Shown here: positions 9,355-21,765 of the stretch, piece by piece
Layout: each line of letters opens with the position of its first letter
How positions within the stretch are numbered: the first letter of the stretch is position 1
Assembly (NCBI GenBank): GCA_030268105.1
Contig: BSDZ01000014.1
Span: forward strand, 1,505,001-1,569,000
Direction: 5' to 3'
DNA from: Volvox africanus
Taxonomy: Eukaryota > Chlorophyta > Chlorophyceae > Chlamydomonadales > Volvocaceae
DNA: 64,000 nucleotides
The notes under the pieces: model-generated
What the model was told of the DNA's origin: nothing
What the model saw: the letters and a program-made list of their open reading frames with translations, nothing else
Database searches by the model: none
Translations under genes and position numbers: made by a program

Positions 9355-12300
9355 TCATTGGGCTTGCGTGGCACGTTTGCGGGCTTCTTCGAGCAGGGGT
9401 TTCATGTCCTGTGAGAAGTTGCGTGCCGGTTCCCATGAGTTGTGCTCGTCGGTATACCCTGTCCACTTAACCAAGTACTCGTGTACTGTTCGCTTACGTC
9501 GGTGTCGGCCCACACGACGCGCGCGATAATCTAACACCCGCTCCACATCGTAAAACTTCTGTTTACCAGCGATCCAGGTCTCGGGAACTGGTTCGATCGC
9601 TGCGGGGGCGTTAGCAGGCTCAGGGACGGGTTCCGTACTACGATACGGACGAACAAGCGATACGTGAAACGTGGGGTGAATGGTCATATCAGTGGGCAAT
9701 GCAAGCTCCACAGCCACATTCCCAACCATGCGCACGACAGGATACGGACCAATCCAGCGGGGTAAGAGTTTTCGGGATCCGTCGGCCAAGGAACGCAAGT
9801 TCTTGGTGCTTAGCAACATGAGTTGCCCCTCCGAAAACGTCACATCCTGCTTGGATTTGTTATAGTATTCCGTCGTTCGTTGCTGCGCCGCGTCCAAACA
9901 CGACTTCGCGTCTGTGATTCGGGACATAAAAGACTTGGCAAAAAGTTTAGCAGCAGGCACGTTCACTTCCAACTCACGCCACACGGGTAGCGCGGGATGA
10001 AATCCGTAGTTAAGAAAGAACGGACTTTTGCCTGTAAAGCGGTTAACAGCATTGTTAAGCGCGAATTCTGCCGCAGTCAAATACGTATCCCAAACGAGTG
10101 GTGTGCGACCAGCATAATTGCGCAACATATCACCCAACGTGCGGTTTGTGCGTTCGGTTTGACCATCAGTCTGCGGGTGATACGCCGTGCTCAGGTTGAC
10201 GCGCATGCCAACTAGTTTGCAGAGCGCTTCCCAAAACTTAGACGTGAACTGTCCACCGCGGTCCGAGATCACATTTTTGGGAATCCCGTGTAACCGAACC
10301 ACATTAACGAAAAACAAACGTGCGGTTTGCTCAGCCGTGCAGGATGATGTGCATGGTGCTAGGTGAACCATCTTAGTCAGACGATCGACCATTACGAACA
10401 CCGCATCGTATCCCCCCTCAGTTTTGGGCAGCGCGACTACGAAGTCCATGGAAACACTTTCCCAAGGCGCATCCGGGACAGGCAACGGTTGCAACAACCC
10501 ATGGCCCTTACCGGACAAAGCCTTATTGCGCTGGCACAGACTGCATGTCTGTACGAAGTTCGCCGCATCCTTAGCCAAACGAGGCCACCAAAAGGAACGT
10601 TGCACCAAGTCGATCAATCGCTTGCTACCAGGGTGTCCTGCTAACGGGTCCTCGTGGAACCGCGCAAGGATGTCGTAGCGTAGCGCGTCGTCGTTCGGAA
10701 CGACGATTTGCGTAGCTGCACCCTCCGTCCGTAGCCAAAGGCCATTCTGCTTGTGAAGGTTTTCTACATTAGCCGGGTCCGCGAACCAGGCGTCTGCGTT
10801 GTAGGCAACCTTCAACCGCTCCGCGAGGTCCGTCGCGATCGGTACCTCCTCGCTACGCGGCCGCACGACGGGCGCTGCCAAAATTGCAGCGTGTAGCGAC
10901 GGATGTCGACTGAGAGCATCGGCAATATTCAATTTACCAGAAATATACTCCCAGGTGCAGTTGAACCTAGCTAGATATTCCATCCACCTAGCTTGACGGC
11001 GGTTCAACGTCGGAACGCTTTGCAAAAACGTTAGGGGCTTGTGGTCAGTCTTTAAAGTAAACGGGCGTCCCTCGAGGTAACAGCGCCATTCCTTTAAAGC
11101 ATGCAGCACGGCCAGAAGCTCCTGTTCCCCGGTGGTGTAGCGAATCTCCGCACCAGAAAACTTCTTACTCGTGAAGGCGATTGGTCGCCCTTCCTGTAAC
11201 AATACAGCGCCGCTTCCAAATATTGAGGCATCAGACACTACCTCAACACGAAATGGCAACGAGTAATCAGGGAATGCAAGGGTGACATCTTCGGCAATGA
11301 TTCGTTTGAGCTCTTCGAATGCCCGCTGGCATTGCGACGTCCACGACTCGAGCGAAACGAAAACGCCTTTGCGAGTTAAGTTAGTAAGCGGGGCCGCAAT
11401 GATGGAATATTTTTCAATGAACTTTCGGAAATAATTGGTCAAGCCAAGGAACTTACGCAGCTCCGTGAGGTTCTGAGGCGCGGGCCAATCGCGAACCACG
11501 GCGACCTTCCGCGGGTCCATCTTCACACCGGTGGCCGACACAATGTGGCCTAAATATTCCACCTGAGGCTGCGCCCAAAAGCATTTGGCGCGTTTAGCAA
11601 ACAATTGCTCCCGCCTCATAACGTCGAGCACGAGCCGAAGATACTCCAAGTGCTCCTCGCGCGTCTTAGAATATACCAAGATGTCATCCAGGTAGCAAAC
11701 AACGAACCTGTCGATAAACGGCCTAAACATTCGGTCCATAACCGCCTGAAACGTCGCAGGGGCATTAGTCAAACCAAACGATAGGACCGTATACTCAAAG
11801 TGACCGAAGGGCGTCCGAAAAGCGGTTTTCGGGATATCAGAGGCAGCGATGCGAATCTGATTGTAGCCCTGTTGTAAGTCAATTGAGGAAAAATAAGCCG
11901 AGCCCTTCAGCTTATCCAACAGGTCGTCAACGCGTGGCAAAGGGTAGCGATTTTTCACCGTACTCGCATTCAACCCCCGGTAATCGATGCACATGCGCAA
12001 GGTCCCATCCTTCTTACCGACAAACAAAATCGGTGCAGAATACGGGGATGTGCTGGGGCGTATCATACCCTTCGCAAGCAAATCCGTCACCTGGCGCTTC
12101 ACCTCGTCCAGTTCCAATGGACTCAACCTGTACATTGGCCGGGCCGTAGGCTGCACTCCAGGCATGAGAGGGATTGTGTGATCAACAGGACGCATAGGTG
12201 GTAGGCCAGGGATATCTTTAAAGACGTCCTCATACTGTGACAGTAGGGCCTCAACCTCAGGATCCGCAGAAATCTGCGCGGTGGTGACACAACAGCTCAC

Positions 12301-13416
12301 CCGCGGCCTTAAAAGCAGTCTGTGGGCACCCTTCCGTAACAAACGGACGGCCTCCTTACGCCCGACTAGCTCTGGTTCGATTCGCGCGGCCATTGCGGTC
12401 ACAGCGAAATTAACCATAGGCACCGCCTCAGTTTCGCCCTCCTTTGGTGTGACATGTTCGAACGACAGGAAAGGTACCTTAATCGACAGAGTACCCTTGC
12501 ACATATGCAGGGTTGCGGTCTCCATATCGATGCGCGCGCGGTACTGTCGTAATGTCGACGACCCCATATTGTACGGTGCAGTCTCTGCTAAGCCCTGCAG
12601 CATGTACGGCCGGGTCACAACACGCAAAGGGCCTATCGATAGGCTAAGGGTAATCCTGCCCACGATGGGATGCTTACCCCCGTCAGCAAGGGTAACCTGT
12701 GGACAATCAGACGACTCTGGGGACAACCCCAGCACGTTCACCTCTGCGACAGAGATGAAGTCGTCGCTGGCACCGGTGTCAACAAGTGCCTTCAGAGTAC
12801 GGCCATTCAAACCGATCTGAACCACAGGGACACGGTTATCTACGAGCGACTGCCCAGCAGACAACGTCAGTGCACTTAAGGCGGGTCCGTAACCAACGGC
12901 ACCCCCATCAGGAGCTTCGTACCAAACGTCAACCGAGTAGGATAGGCGTGGCCACGGAGCCAGCGTACCCTCCCAATCCACACCATTAAACAAAACGGTG
13001 CCCGGCTCGAACCGGTGGACATGCCGCATACCCCTTAACGATGCCTCTGCCTTGCGCCGACAGAAAGCAGGGAGTAATACACATGCGGCAGTGCCTGGAT
13101 ATTGACGCCTACATCTCCTGTATATGGCCAACTGTTCCGACATCTCACGCAGAGACGAGGGGATGAACAAAACCACGTGGTTAGACAGATCGATAGACGA
13201 CAGGGGACGGCGAGGTGTAAACGAATTACACAACGGGTCGAAGCAGAGAAGTCCCGTGCGTCCGTCAAGCGTGATGCGTCGCGCAATGACTCGCTCGATG
13301 TGTCCAAGTACACAAGGCAACAATGCCTTAACGGCTGGCCGTAAGGATGACCACCGACCACGCGTTAGTTCAGAAATCCCAGGTGGTGCCCCCTCCACAG
13401 GAACCCGGGCAAGCCC
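9355..13416 (-). CDS. pol: Pol polyprotein, array unit 1 (in frame after gag TAG)
   Basis: The frame runs from the codon after the gag TAG to the stop at 9355. Residues are numbered from the GTG at 13398, the seventh codon after the stop. The first 190 residues have no recognised domain. Then follow an aspartic protease (DTGAS, D207), reverse transcriptase (YLDD 569-572), RNase H (D723, TDHKP near 784), an integrase zinc head (His915, His922, Cys952, Cys955), the core D985, D1046, E1082, and a chromodomain (about 1282-1327) whose likely aromatic-cage residues Y1283, W1312 and Y1315 are all present. There is no pol ATG near the start, so expression from a Gag-Pol readthrough is the simplest model. 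All catalytic residues are intact. One odd residue is V1031 in FFVNVV, where the older copies have D. Confidence 0.93.
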   Translation of the reverse strand, partial: GLARVPVEGAPPGISELTRGRWSSLRPAVKALLPCVLGHIERVIARRITLDGRTGLLCFDPLCNSFTPRRPLSSIDLSNHVVLFIPSSLREMSEQLAIYRRCRRQYPGTAACVLLPAFCRRKAEASLRGMRHVHRFEPGTVLFNGVDWEGTLAPWPRLSYSVDVWYEAPDGGAVGYGPALSALTLSAGQSLVDNRVPVVQIGLNGRTLKALVDTGASDDFISVAEVNVLGLSPESSDCPQVTLADGGKHPIVGRITLSLSIGPLRVVTRPYMLQGLAETAPYNMGSSTLRQYRARIDMETATLHMCKGTLSIKVPFLSFEHVTPKEGETEAVPMVNFAVTAMAARIEPELVGRKEAVRLLRKGAHRLLLRPRVSCCVTTAQISADPEVEALLSQYEDVFKDIPGLPPMRPVDHTIPLMPGVQPTARPMYRLSPLELDEVKRQVTDLLAKGMIRPSTSPYSAPILFVGKKDGTLRMCIDYRGLNASTVKNRYPLPRVDDLLDKLKGSAYFSSIDLQQGYNQIRIAASDIPKTAFRTPFGHFEYTVLSFGLTNAPATFQAVMDRMFRPFIDRFVVCYLDDILVYSKTREEHLEYLRLVLDVMRREQLFAKRAKCFWAQPQVEYLGHIVSATGVKMDPRKVAVVRDWPAPQNLTELRKFLGLTNYFRKFIEKYSIIAAPLTNLTRKGVFVSLESWTSQCQRAFEELKRIIAEDVTLAFPDYSLPFRVEVVSDASIFGSGAVLLQEGRPIAFTSKKFSGAEIRYTTGEQELLAVLHALKEWRCYLEGRPFTLKTDHKPLTFLQSVPTLNRRQARWMEYLARFNCTWEYISGKLNIADALSRHPSLHAAILAAPVVRPRSEEVPIATDLAERLKVAYNADAWFADPANVENLHKQNGLWLRTEGAATQIVVPNDDALRYDILARFHEDPLAGHPGSKRLIDLVQRSFWWPRLAKDAANFVQTCSLCQRNKALSGKGHGLLQPLPVPDAPWESVSMDFVVALPKTEGGYDAVFVMVDRLTKMVHLAPCTSSCTAEQTARLFFVNVVRLHGIPKNVISDRGGQFTSKFWEALCKLVGMRVNLSTAYHPQTDGQTERTNRTLGDMLRNYAGRTPLVWDTYLTAAEFALNNAVNRFTGKSPFFLNYGFHPALPVWRELEVNVPAAKLFAKSFMSRITDAKSCLDAAQQRTTEYYNKSKQDVTFSEGQLMLLSTKNLRSLADGSRKLLPRWIGPYPVVRMVGNVAVELALPTDMTIHPTFHVSLVRPYRSTEPVPEPANAPAAIEPVPETWIAGKQKFYDVERVLDYRARRVGRHRRKRTVHEYLVKWTGYTDEHNSWEPARNFSQDMKPLLEEARKRATQAQ

Positions 13417-14652
13417 CTATTTCGGCTGAGGTACAAACGGCGGCATTAGAGGGCAATCCTTCGTGGAATGGTTCTCCGCACACCGTAGACAAACGTTGGC
13501 CAATTTTCGACGCTCGAATTCGGAACGATTGCAATTCCATTTTGGCATAAATGTGTCGTCCGTACGAGTACGCTTCACGTTGGGGTCGGAACGCTGTGCG
13601 GCTGCCGACGACGGCGCACCACCACGCTTCCTGTTCCTAGCTGGGTCCGAGCTCGGACCTGCTCCTCCTGTACCACGGACACCCGAGCTAGCGCCCCCGC
13701 GCGCCTTGCGTTGCCCGTTGCTGCGTCGCGTTGCGGCAGTAGGCGTGGGGCGGGTCGCGCCGAGGTCCTGGTCGAGAGCTACAGCTTCCCCAAGCGGATC
13801 CTGCACTTGCACGGCATTTGCACGAGGGGCAGACTTGACTTCTTCCTCGCCGGCAAGGAGTCGTATCTCCGCGCCCTTGGCAAAAGTGACCAACGCGTCA
13901 TACGACTTGATCTGCGCTCCAACCAAGTCAGTGGCGCACCATTTAGCCAAAAGTTTCGTTAGGCCTCGCCTAAACCAAAAGACACGCTCAGATTCGGTGA
14001 GGTCAGCAATTGGAGTCACAAGTGCTTCGAAGCGTGACTGGTACGCAGGTACATTTTCATCCCGACGCATGTGGTAGCTACCGGCTGCCAAAACGTTACG
14101 AGCTTCCACATCGCGTGCTTGAACCTCAGTAGCGAATCGTGCGAGCAAAGCGGCGACCAACTCGTCAAAAGTATAGCTGCCCCGGGCGTTGGTCCAATTG
14201 CGATACCAGTCCTTCACTGCGCCCTTGAGGGTGTTACCAACGAAGAGACACCTGATACCGTCATTATCGCCATCATGAACAGCCTGGAGATACTTTTTAG
14301 CGTCACGCACGTACGCACGAGTTGCATCGGCTATGCTATGCCCTGGTGTCTTGTCGGTCAGCGAAATATTGAGCCTAGGAACGGGAATCGACAATCTCAT
14401 CACCTCAGGGATGTCATCATGCCCTCGAGCTTGAGGTAATGGCAGAACCCTTGGTCCAGCAGTGTTGTCCATATTCGTGTTCACTGCTGAATGCGGCACA
14501 ATTAAGTGAGCAGGGGTCTGAAGGAAAAGGGGCTCTTGAGTGGCTCGCGCGCCAACAGTCTCAAGACCTCTATCCGGTGCTCTAGCAGCCACAACAAAAT
14601 CGGGTTGGCTAGCTAGGCTAGTGTGTGGCGTATCGTCGTGTTCCGTGGACAT
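13417..14652 (-). CDS. gag: Gag polyprotein, array unit 1
   Basis: The protein has 411 residues from the ATG at 14652 to a TAG at 13419-13417. The middle, rich in W, F and L (KDWYRNW through FRRGLTKLLAKW), resembles the capsid-like Gag domain of Ty3/gypsy elements. A basic, Gly/Ser/Arg-rich linker follows. At the C-terminus is a zinc knuckle with Cys388, Cys391, His395 and Cys400; its spacing CX2CX3HX4C is one residue shorter than the usual CX2CX4HX4C. Gag should form the particle and bind the element RNA. pol follows in the same frame straight after the TAG, so readthrough of that codon would give a Gag-Pol fusion. A different frame overlapping the start (14618-14872) also looks coding. Confidence 0.9.
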   Translation of the reverse strand: MSTEHDDTPHTSLASQPDFVVAARAPDRGLETVGARATQEPLFLQTPAHLIVPHSAVNTNMDNTAGPRVLPLPQARGHDDIPEVMRLSIPVPRLNISLTDKTPGHSIADATRAYVRDAKKYLQAVHDGDNDGIRCLFVGNTLKGAVKDWYRNWTNARGSYTFDELVAALLARFATEVQARDVEARNVLAAGSYHMRRDENVPAYQSRFEALVTPIADLTESERVFWFRRGLTKLLAKWCATDLVGAQIKSYDALVTFAKGAEIRLLAGEEEVKSAPRANAVQVQDPLGEAVALDQDLGATRPTPTAATRRSNGQRKARGGASSGVRGTGGAGPSSDPARNRKRGGAPSSAAAQRSDPNVKRTRTDDTFMPKWNCNRSEFERRKLANVCLRCAENHSTKDCPLMPPFVPQPK

Positions 14653-14872
14653 GAAGCACGAAACGATACCCTAGGTTTGCGTAATAGAAGCCGACTTCTA
14701 TCGCAAAGGCAAGAGTACAAAACAACTCGGTGAGCCTACCGACAGTACTCTTGAGAAGATTCAGCAAATTCAGCAAGTAATTGCCCAGCTGAGTCCTGAT
14801 CTCCGTAGTTTGGGCAATGAGAGTCGCCAACTGGTCCGGACGAAAGCCGGTCTCAGTCGCCGCGGCAAGCAA
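14618..14872 (-). other. Leader open frame overlapping the gag start, array unit 1
   Basis: A frame of about 85 codons in the leader overlaps the gag start by 35 bases in another frame. It has no ATG (it opens through a TTG and is open further upstream). It encodes a leucine-rich amphipathic stretch (LGNYLLNLLNLLKSTVGRL) suggestive of a coiled coil. Copies lie at 21265-21519 and 27912-28166; the last has one Ala to Val change. It could be an N-terminal Gag exon joined by splicing, or chance. The three copies are too similar to test selection. Confidence 0.3.
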
Positions 14873-15100
14873 TGCCGGTGCACTGAGATTACCTGCAACT
14901 CAGAGCGTACACTTACACAACAAGTGCAGCAATCTAAGCAAAAGCAATTAAACAATTACAAACCGGAAGTGGCGGCGTCCAAAACGGCGCGGCCTAAGTC
15001 TTCGGCAAAAGTATCTAGCGGTTCTCATGGTTCGTCGCTGGAACTCGCCATAGAAAGAACCTACTTCCGATTAGACAAAGAGAGACAGTTAGGCAACGAA

Positions 15101-15115
15101 CCTGTCTCGATACCA
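15101..15115 (-). other. Putative primer-binding site of array unit 1
   Basis: On the - strand TGGTATCGAGACAGG follows the 5' LTR after a 3-base spacer. The first seven bases match the usual initiator-tRNA-Met type binding site (TGGTATC), but the following bases do not fit the common plant version. The same site lies at 21748-21762 and 28395-28409. Comparison with the host tRNA set would name the primer. Confidence 0.6.
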
Positions 15116-15118
15116 AAT

Positions 15119-15942
15119 TGTTGTACCTCTCGTTCACGTTTGCTCATAAGTATCTGCACGTCTGGAGACTATCGACACCGATGCGCGAGCACTTGCAAGT
15201 ATAGCAAGGCAAGCGAGAGCAAACAGAGACAGCGGAAGACTTCAAGACGAAGAGAGATATAACTTACGGTCTTACAGATCGGAATGATGCAATGGGCGAA
15301 ATCGCCGTCAGCGCCGGAAGCAAGCAATCATCATGCGGCGGTGATTAGCGAAGTTCAGGCTTAGCTCGGGCTAAGTAGAATATCGTATAGAAATAGTAAT
15401 GTAGAACACACAAGTGTTCCCCGGTATCGAATGTCTTGTCTTGCTTAGCCGTCCTCGCATCTGTTATACTCGCAGCATCGCAATGCCGTACGATTCACAT
15501 CAGGAGGCCGATCCTAGATGTGACAACCCTACTGCGTCTAGGCGATGTCTACGCATAACAACGTATAAGCCTTTCCGGCATTCGCATGATGCAAGGGTCC
15601 GGATAACGATATCCGGTTGCAGGGCATGTATCGCGACAAGGGCGGCGCTCTCAACGTGTGCTTAAATGAAGTAATATTATATCAGATAATATTACTTATC
15701 GTTTCGTAGCACGAGCATAATGCGCACTTCAATGATTCGGTCATTCATGCATGCTAGGCGGATTTGCCATGATGCGATGTCGCGATGGATAATGACAACA
15801 TGCCAGATGCATATATAAATGTATACGAATACATTTATATCATGCAGATTCATTCATATGTAATGCATTCATCACAAAAGCACTTCGCCTCGTAGGATCG
15901 CGTCGACCTACGCGTCGGCGGGAAATGAACCGTAGCACAACA
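15119..15942 (-). repeat. LTR B (824 bp), shared internal LTR
   Basis: Serves as the 5' LTR of unit 1 and the 3' LTR of unit 2. Its left part carries the LTR D bases (15136 A, 15315 C, 15334 T) and its right part carries the LTR A bases (15479 C, then GACAAG and TATACG further right). It is therefore a D/A recombinant. It also has a private GTAATGCATTC variant shared with LTR C. Confidence 0.94.
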
Positions 15943-16001
15943 ATTATCCCCCCTCCCGTATGCAGCGTCCTCGCTGCATCATACAGCATCGACTGCAGGG
16001 G

Positions 16002-19000
16002 TCATTGGGCTTGCGTGGCACGTTTGCGGGCTTCTTCGAGCAGGGGTTTCATGTCCTGTGAGAAGTTGCGTGCCGGTTCCCATGAGTTGTGCTCGTCGGT
16101 ATACCCTGTCCACTTAACCAAGTACTCGTGTACTGTTCGCTTACGTCGGTGTCGGCCCACACGACGCGCGCGATAATCTAACACCCGCTCCACATCGTAA
16201 AACTTCTGTTTACCAGCGATCCAGGTCTCGGGAACTGGTTCGATCGCTGCGGGGGCGTTAGCAGGCTCAGGGACGGGTTCCGTACTACGATACGGACGAA
16301 CAAGCGATACGTGAAACGTGGGGTGAATGGTCATATCAGTGGGCAATGCAAGCTCCACAGCCACATTCCCAACCATGCGCACGACAGGATACGGACCAAT
16401 CCAGCGGGGTAAGAGTTTTCGGGATCCGTCGGCCAAGGAACGCAAGTTCTTGGTGCTTAGCAACATGAGTTGCCCCTCCGAAAACGTCACATCCTGCTTG
16501 GATTTGTTATAGTATTCCGTCGTTCGTTGCTGCGCCGCGTCCAAACACGACTTCGCGTCTGTGATTCGGGACATAAAAGACTTGGCAAAAAGTTTAGCAG
16601 CAGGCACGTTCACTTCCAACTCACGCCACACGGGTAGCGCGGGATGAAATCCGTAGTTAAGAAAGAACGGACTTTTGCCTGTAAAGCGGTTAACAGCATT
16701 GTTAAGCGCGAATTCTGCCGCAGTCAAATACGTATCCCAAACGAGTGGTGTGCGACCAGCATAATTGCGCAACATATCACCCAACGTGCGGTTTGTGCGT
16801 TCGGTTTGACCATCAGTCTGCGGGTGATACGCCGTGCTCAGGTTGACGCGCATGCCAACTAGTTTGCAGAGCGCTTCCCAAAACTTAGACGTGAACTGTC
16901 CACCGCGGTCCGAGATCACATTTTTGGGAATCCCGTGTAACCGAACCACATTAACGAAAAACAAACGTGCGGTTTGCTCAGCCGTGCAGGATGATGTGCA
17001 TGGTGCTAGGTGAACCATCTTAGTCAGACGATCGACCATTACGAACACCGCATCGTATCCCCCCTCAGTTTTGGGCAGCGCGACTACGAAGTCCATGGAA
17101 ACACTTTCCCAAGGCGCATCCGGGACAGGCAACGGTTGCAACAACCCATGGCCCTTACCGGACAAAGCCTTATTGCGCTGGCACAGACTGCATGTCTGTA
17201 CGAAGTTCGCCGCATCCTTAGCCAAACGAGGCCACCAAAAGGAACGTTGCACCAAGTCGATCAATCGCTTGCTACCAGGGTGTCCTGCTAACGGGTCCTC
17301 GTGGAACCGCGCAAGGATGTCGTAGCGTAGCGCGTCGTCGTTCGGAACGACGATTTGCGTAGCTGCACCCTCCGTCCGTAGCCAAAGGCCATTCTGCTTG
17401 TGAAGGTTTTCTACATTAGCCGGGTCCGCGAACCAGGCGTCTGCGTTGTAGGCAACCTTCAACCGCTCCGCGAGGTCCGTCGCGATCGGTACCTCCTCGC
17501 TACACGGCCGCACGACGGGCGCTGCCAAAATTGCAGCGTGTAGCGACGGATGTCGACTGAGAGCATCGGCAATATTCAATTTACCAGAAATATACTCCCA
17601 GGTGCAGTTGAACCTAGCTAGATATTCCATCCACCTAGCTTGACGGCGGTTCAACGTCGGAACGCTTTGCAAAAACGTTAGGGGCTTGTGGTCAGTCTTT
17701 AAAGTAAACGGGCGTCCCTCGAGGTAACAGCGCCATTCCTTTAAAGCATGCAGCACGGCCAGAAGCTCCTGTTCCCCGGTGGTGTAGCGAATCTCCGCAC
17801 CAGAAAACTTCTTACTCGTGAAGGCGATTGGTCGCCCTTCCTGTAACAATACAGCGCCGCTTCCAAATATTGAGGCATCAGACACTACCTCAACACGAAA
17901 TGGCAACGAGTAATCAGGGAATGCAAGGGTGACATCTTCGGCAATGATTCGTTTGAGCTCTTCGAATGCCCGCTGGCATTGCGACGTCCACGACTCGAGC
18001 GAAACGAAAACGCCTTTGCGAGTTAAGTTAGTAAGCGGGGCCGCAATGATGGAATATTTTTCAATGAACTTTCGGAAATAATTGGTCAAGCCAAGGAACT
18101 TACGCAGCTCCGTGAGGTTCTGAGGCGCGGGCCAATCGCGAACCACGGCGACCTTCCGCGGGTCCATCTTCACACCGGTGGCCGACACAATGTGGCCTAA
18201 ATATTCCACCTGAGGCTGCGCCCAAAAGCATTTGGCGCGTTTAGCAAACAATTGCTCCCGCCTCATAACGTCGAGCACGAGCCGAAGATACTCCAAGTGC
18301 TCCTCGCGCGTCTTAGAATATACCAAGATGTCATCCAGGTAGCAAACAACGAACCTGTCGATAAACGGCCTAAACATTCGGTCCATAACCGCCTGAAACG
18401 TCGCAGGGGCATTAGTCAAACCAAACGATAGGACCGTATACTCAAAGTGACCGAAGGGCGTCCGAAAAGCGGTTTTCGGGATATCAGAGGCAGCGATGCG
18501 AATCTGATTGTAGCCCTGTTGTAAGTCAATTGAGGAAAAATAAGCCGAGCCCTTCAGCTTATCCAACAGGTCGTCAACGCGTGGCAAAGGGTAGCGATTT
18601 TTCACCGTACTCGCATTCAACCCCCGGTAATCGATGCACATGCGCAAGGTCCCATCCTTCTTACCGACAAACAAAATCGGTGCAGAATACGGGGATGTGC
18701 TGGGGCGTATCATACCCTTCGCAAGCAAATCCGTCACCTGGCGCTTCACCTCGTCCAGTTCCAATGGACTCAACCTGTACATTGGCCGGGCCGTAGGCTG
18801 CACTCCAGGCATGAGAGGGATTGTGTGATCAACAGGACGCATAGGTGGTAGGCCAGGGATATCTTTAAAGACGTCCTCATACTGTGACAGTAGGGCCTCA
18901 ACCTCAGGATCCGCAGAAATCTGCGCGGTGGTGACACAACAGCTCACCCGCGGCCTTAAAAGCAGTCTGTGGGCACCCTTCCGTAACAAACGGACGGCCT

Positions 19001-20063
19001 CCTTACGCCCGACTAGCTCTGGTTCGATTCGCGCGGCCATTGCGGTCACAGCGAAATTAACCATAGGCACCGCCTCAGTTTCGCCCTCCTTTGGTGTGAC
19101 ATGTTCGAACGACAGGAAAGGTACCTTAATCGACAGAGTACCCTTGCACATATGCAGGGTTGCGGTCTCCATATCGATGCGCGCGCGGTACTGTCGTAAT
19201 GTCGACGACCCCATATTGTACGGTGCAGTCTCTGCTAAGCCCTGCAGCATGTACGGCCGGGTCACAACACGCAAAGGGCCTATCGATAGGCTAAGGGTAA
19301 TCCTGCCCACGATGGGATGCTTACCCCCGTCAGCAAGGGTAAACTGTGGACAATCAGACGACTCTGGGGACAACCCCAGCACGTTCACCTCTGCGACAGA
19401 GATGAAGTCGTCGCTGGCACCGGTGTCAACAAGTGCCTTCAGAGTACGGCCATTCAAACCGATCTGAACCACAGGGACACGGTTATCTACGAGCGACTGC
19501 CCAGCAGACAACGTCAGTGCACTTAAGGCGGGTCCGTAACCAACGGCACCCCCATCAGGAGCTTCGTACCAAACGTCAACCGAGTAGGATAGGCGTGGCC
19601 ACGGAGCCAGCGTACCCTCCCAATCCACACCATTAAACAAAACGGTGCCCGGCTCGAACCGGTGGACATGCCGCATACCCCTTAACGATGCCTCTGCCTT
19701 GCGCCGACAGAAAGCAGGGAGTAATACACATGCGGCAGTGCCTGGATATTGACGCCTACATCTCCTGTATATGGCCAACTGTTCCGACATCTCACGCAGA
19801 GACGAGGGGATGAACAAAACCACGTGGTTAGACAGATCGATAGACGACAGGGGACGGCGAGGTGTAAACGAATTACACAACGGGTCGAAGCAGAGAAGTC
19901 CCGTGCGTCCGTCAAGCGTGATGCGTCGCGCAATGACTCGCTCGATGTGTCCAAGTACACAAGGCAACAATGCCTTAACGGCTGGCCGTAAGGATGACCA
20001 CCGACCACGCGTTAGTTCAGAAATCCCAGGTGGTGCCCCCTCCACAGGAACCCGGGCAAGCCC
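16002..20063 (-). CDS. pol: Pol polyprotein, array unit 2 (in frame after gag TAG)
   Basis: Copy of the unit 1 Pol with the same domain order and intact catalytic residues. Two substitutions were found: Val235 to Phe just after the protease active site region (QFTLADGG) and Arg848 to Cys in the linker between RNase H and integrase. Neither touches a known catalytic position. With so little divergence it cannot be said which unit is the parent. Confidence 0.92.
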   Translation of the reverse strand, partial: GLARVPVEGAPPGISELTRGRWSSLRPAVKALLPCVLGHIERVIARRITLDGRTGLLCFDPLCNSFTPRRPLSSIDLSNHVVLFIPSSLREMSEQLAIYRRCRRQYPGTAACVLLPAFCRRKAEASLRGMRHVHRFEPGTVLFNGVDWEGTLAPWPRLSYSVDVWYEAPDGGAVGYGPALSALTLSAGQSLVDNRVPVVQIGLNGRTLKALVDTGASDDFISVAEVNVLGLSPESSDCPQFTLADGGKHPIVGRITLSLSIGPLRVVTRPYMLQGLAETAPYNMGSSTLRQYRARIDMETATLHMCKGTLSIKVPFLSFEHVTPKEGETEAVPMVNFAVTAMAARIEPELVGRKEAVRLLRKGAHRLLLRPRVSCCVTTAQISADPEVEALLSQYEDVFKDIPGLPPMRPVDHTIPLMPGVQPTARPMYRLSPLELDEVKRQVTDLLAKGMIRPSTSPYSAPILFVGKKDGTLRMCIDYRGLNASTVKNRYPLPRVDDLLDKLKGSAYFSSIDLQQGYNQIRIAASDIPKTAFRTPFGHFEYTVLSFGLTNAPATFQAVMDRMFRPFIDRFVVCYLDDILVYSKTREEHLEYLRLVLDVMRREQLFAKRAKCFWAQPQVEYLGHIVSATGVKMDPRKVAVVRDWPAPQNLTELRKFLGLTNYFRKFIEKYSIIAAPLTNLTRKGVFVSLESWTSQCQRAFEELKRIIAEDVTLAFPDYSLPFRVEVVSDASIFGSGAVLLQEGRPIAFTSKKFSGAEIRYTTGEQELLAVLHALKEWRCYLEGRPFTLKTDHKPLTFLQSVPTLNRRQARWMEYLARFNCTWEYISGKLNIADALSRHPSLHAAILAAPVVRPCSEEVPIATDLAERLKVAYNADAWFADPANVENLHKQNGLWLRTEGAATQIVVPNDDALRYDILARFHEDPLAGHPGSKRLIDLVQRSFWWPRLAKDAANFVQTCSLCQRNKALSGKGHGLLQPLPVPDAPWESVSMDFVVALPKTEGGYDAVFVMVDRLTKMVHLAPCTSSCTAEQTARLFFVNVVRLHGIPKNVISDRGGQFTSKFWEALCKLVGMRVNLSTAYHPQTDGQTERTNRTLGDMLRNYAGRTPLVWDTYLTAAEFALNNAVNRFTGKSPFFLNYGFHPALPVWRELEVNVPAAKLFAKSFMSRITDAKSCLDAAQQRTTEYYNKSKQDVTFSEGQLMLLSTKNLRSLADGSRKLLPRWIGPYPVVRMVGNVAVELALPTDMTIHPTFHVSLVRPYRSTEPVPEPANAPAAIEPVPETWIAGKQKFYDVERVLDYRARRVGRHRRKRTVHEYLVKWTGYTDEHNSWEPARNFSQDMKPLLEEARKRATQAQ

Positions 20064-21299
20064 CTATTTCGGCTGAGGTACAAACGGCGGCATTAGAGGG
20101 CAATCCTTCGTGGAATGGTTCTCCGCACACCGTAGACAAACGTTGGCCAATTTTCGACGCTCGAATTCGGAACGATTGCAATTCCATTTTGGCATAAATG
20201 TGTCGTCCGTACGAGTACGCTTCACGTTGGGGTCGGAACGCTGTGCGGCTGCCGACGACAGCGCACCACCACGCTTCCTGTTCCTAGCTGGGTCCGAGCT
20301 CGGACCTGCTCCTCCTGTACCACGGACACCCGAGCTAGCGCCCCCGCGCGCCTTGCGTTGCCCGTTGCTGCGTCGCGTTGCGGCAGTAGGCGTGGGGCGG
20401 GTCGCGCCGAGGTCCTGGTCGAGAGCTACAGCTTCCCCAAGCGGATCCTGCACTTGCACGGCATTTGCACGAGGGGCAGACTTGACTTCTTCCTCGCCGG
20501 CAAGGAGTCGTATCTCCGCGCCCTTGGCAAAAGTGACCAACGCGTCATACGACTTGATCTGCGCTCCAACCAAGTCAGTGGCGCACCATTTAGCCAAAAG
20601 TTTCGTTAGGCCTCGCCTAAACCAAAAGACACGCTCAGATTCGGTGAGGTCAGCAATTGGAGTCACAAGTGCTTCGAAGCGTGACTGGTACGCAGGTACA
20701 TTTTCATCCCGACGCATGTGGTAGCTACCGGCTGCCAAAACGTTACGAGCTTCCACATCGCGTGCTTGAACCTCAGTAGCGAATCGTGCGAGCAAAGCGG
20801 CGACCAACTCGTCAAAAGTATAGCTGCCCCGGGCGTTGGTCCAATTGCGATACCAGTCCTTCACTGCGCCCTTGAGGGTGTTACCAACGAAGAGACACCT
20901 GATACCGTCATTATCGCCATCATGAACAGCCTGGAGATACTTTTTAGCGTCACGCACGTACGCACGAGTTGCATCGGCTATGCTATGCCCTGGTGTCTTG
21001 TCGGTCAGCGAAATATTGAGCCTAGGAACGGGAATCGACAATCTCATCACCTCAGGGATGTCATCATGCCCTCGAGCTTGAGGTAATGGCAGAACCCTTG
21101 GTCCAGCAGTGTTGTCCATATTCGTGTTCACTGCTGAATGCGGCACAATTAAGTGAGCAGGGGTCTGAAGGAAAAGGGGCTCTTGAGTGGCTCGCGCGCC
21201 AACAGTCTCAAGACCTCTATCCGGTGCTCTAGCAGCCACAACAAAATCGGGTTGGCTAGCTAGGCTAGTGTGTGGCGTATCGTCGTGTTCCGTGGACAT
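20064..21299 (-). CDS. gag: Gag polyprotein, array unit 2
   Basis: Copy of the unit 1 Gag, 411 residues, same TAG stop and same zinc knuckle. The one protein difference I found from unit 1 is a Pro to Leu change in the basic linker (GGALSS instead of GGAPSS), from one G-to-A base change on the + strand near 20260. Confidence 0.9.
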   Translation of the reverse strand: MSTEHDDTPHTSLASQPDFVVAARAPDRGLETVGARATQEPLFLQTPAHLIVPHSAVNTNMDNTAGPRVLPLPQARGHDDIPEVMRLSIPVPRLNISLTDKTPGHSIADATRAYVRDAKKYLQAVHDGDNDGIRCLFVGNTLKGAVKDWYRNWTNARGSYTFDELVAALLARFATEVQARDVEARNVLAAGSYHMRRDENVPAYQSRFEALVTPIADLTESERVFWFRRGLTKLLAKWCATDLVGAQIKSYDALVTFAKGAEIRLLAGEEEVKSAPRANAVQVQDPLGEAVALDQDLGATRPTPTAATRRSNGQRKARGGASSGVRGTGGAGPSSDPARNRKRGGALSSAAAQRSDPNVKRTRTDDTFMPKWNCNRSEFERRKLANVCLRCAENHSTKDCPLMPPFVPQPK

Positions 21300-21765
21300 G
21301 AAGCACGAAACGATACCCTAGGTTTGCGTAATAGAAGCCGACTTCTATCGCAAAGGCAAGAGTACAAAACAACTCGGTGAGCCTACCGACAGTACTCTTG
21401 AGAAGATTCAGCAAATTCAGCAAGTAATTGCCCAGCTGAGTCCTGATCTCCGTAGTTTGGGCAATGAGAGTCGCCAACTGGTCCGGACGAAAGCCGGTCT
21501 CAGTCGCCGCGGCAAGCAATGCCGGTGCACTGAGATTACCTGCAACTCAGAGCGTACACTTACACAACAAGTGCAGCAATCTAAGCAAAAGCAATTAAAC
21601 AATTACAAACCGGAAGTGGCGGCGTCCAAAACGGCGCGGCCTAAGTCTTCGGCAAAAGTATCTAGCGGTTCTCATGGTTCGTCGCTGGAACTCGCCATAG
21701 AAAGAACCTACTTCCGATTAGACAAAGAGAGACAGTTAGGCAACGAACCTGTCTCGATACCAAAT

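Noticed and set aside
12281..12820. A 179-codon + strand frame opposite pol, repeated in all three units
   Set aside because: It is a shadow of the pol frame on the other strand; it recurs only because the units are copies.
13463..14077. A 204-codon + strand frame opposite gag
   Set aside because: Low-complexity shadow of the basic Gag region with no motif of its own.
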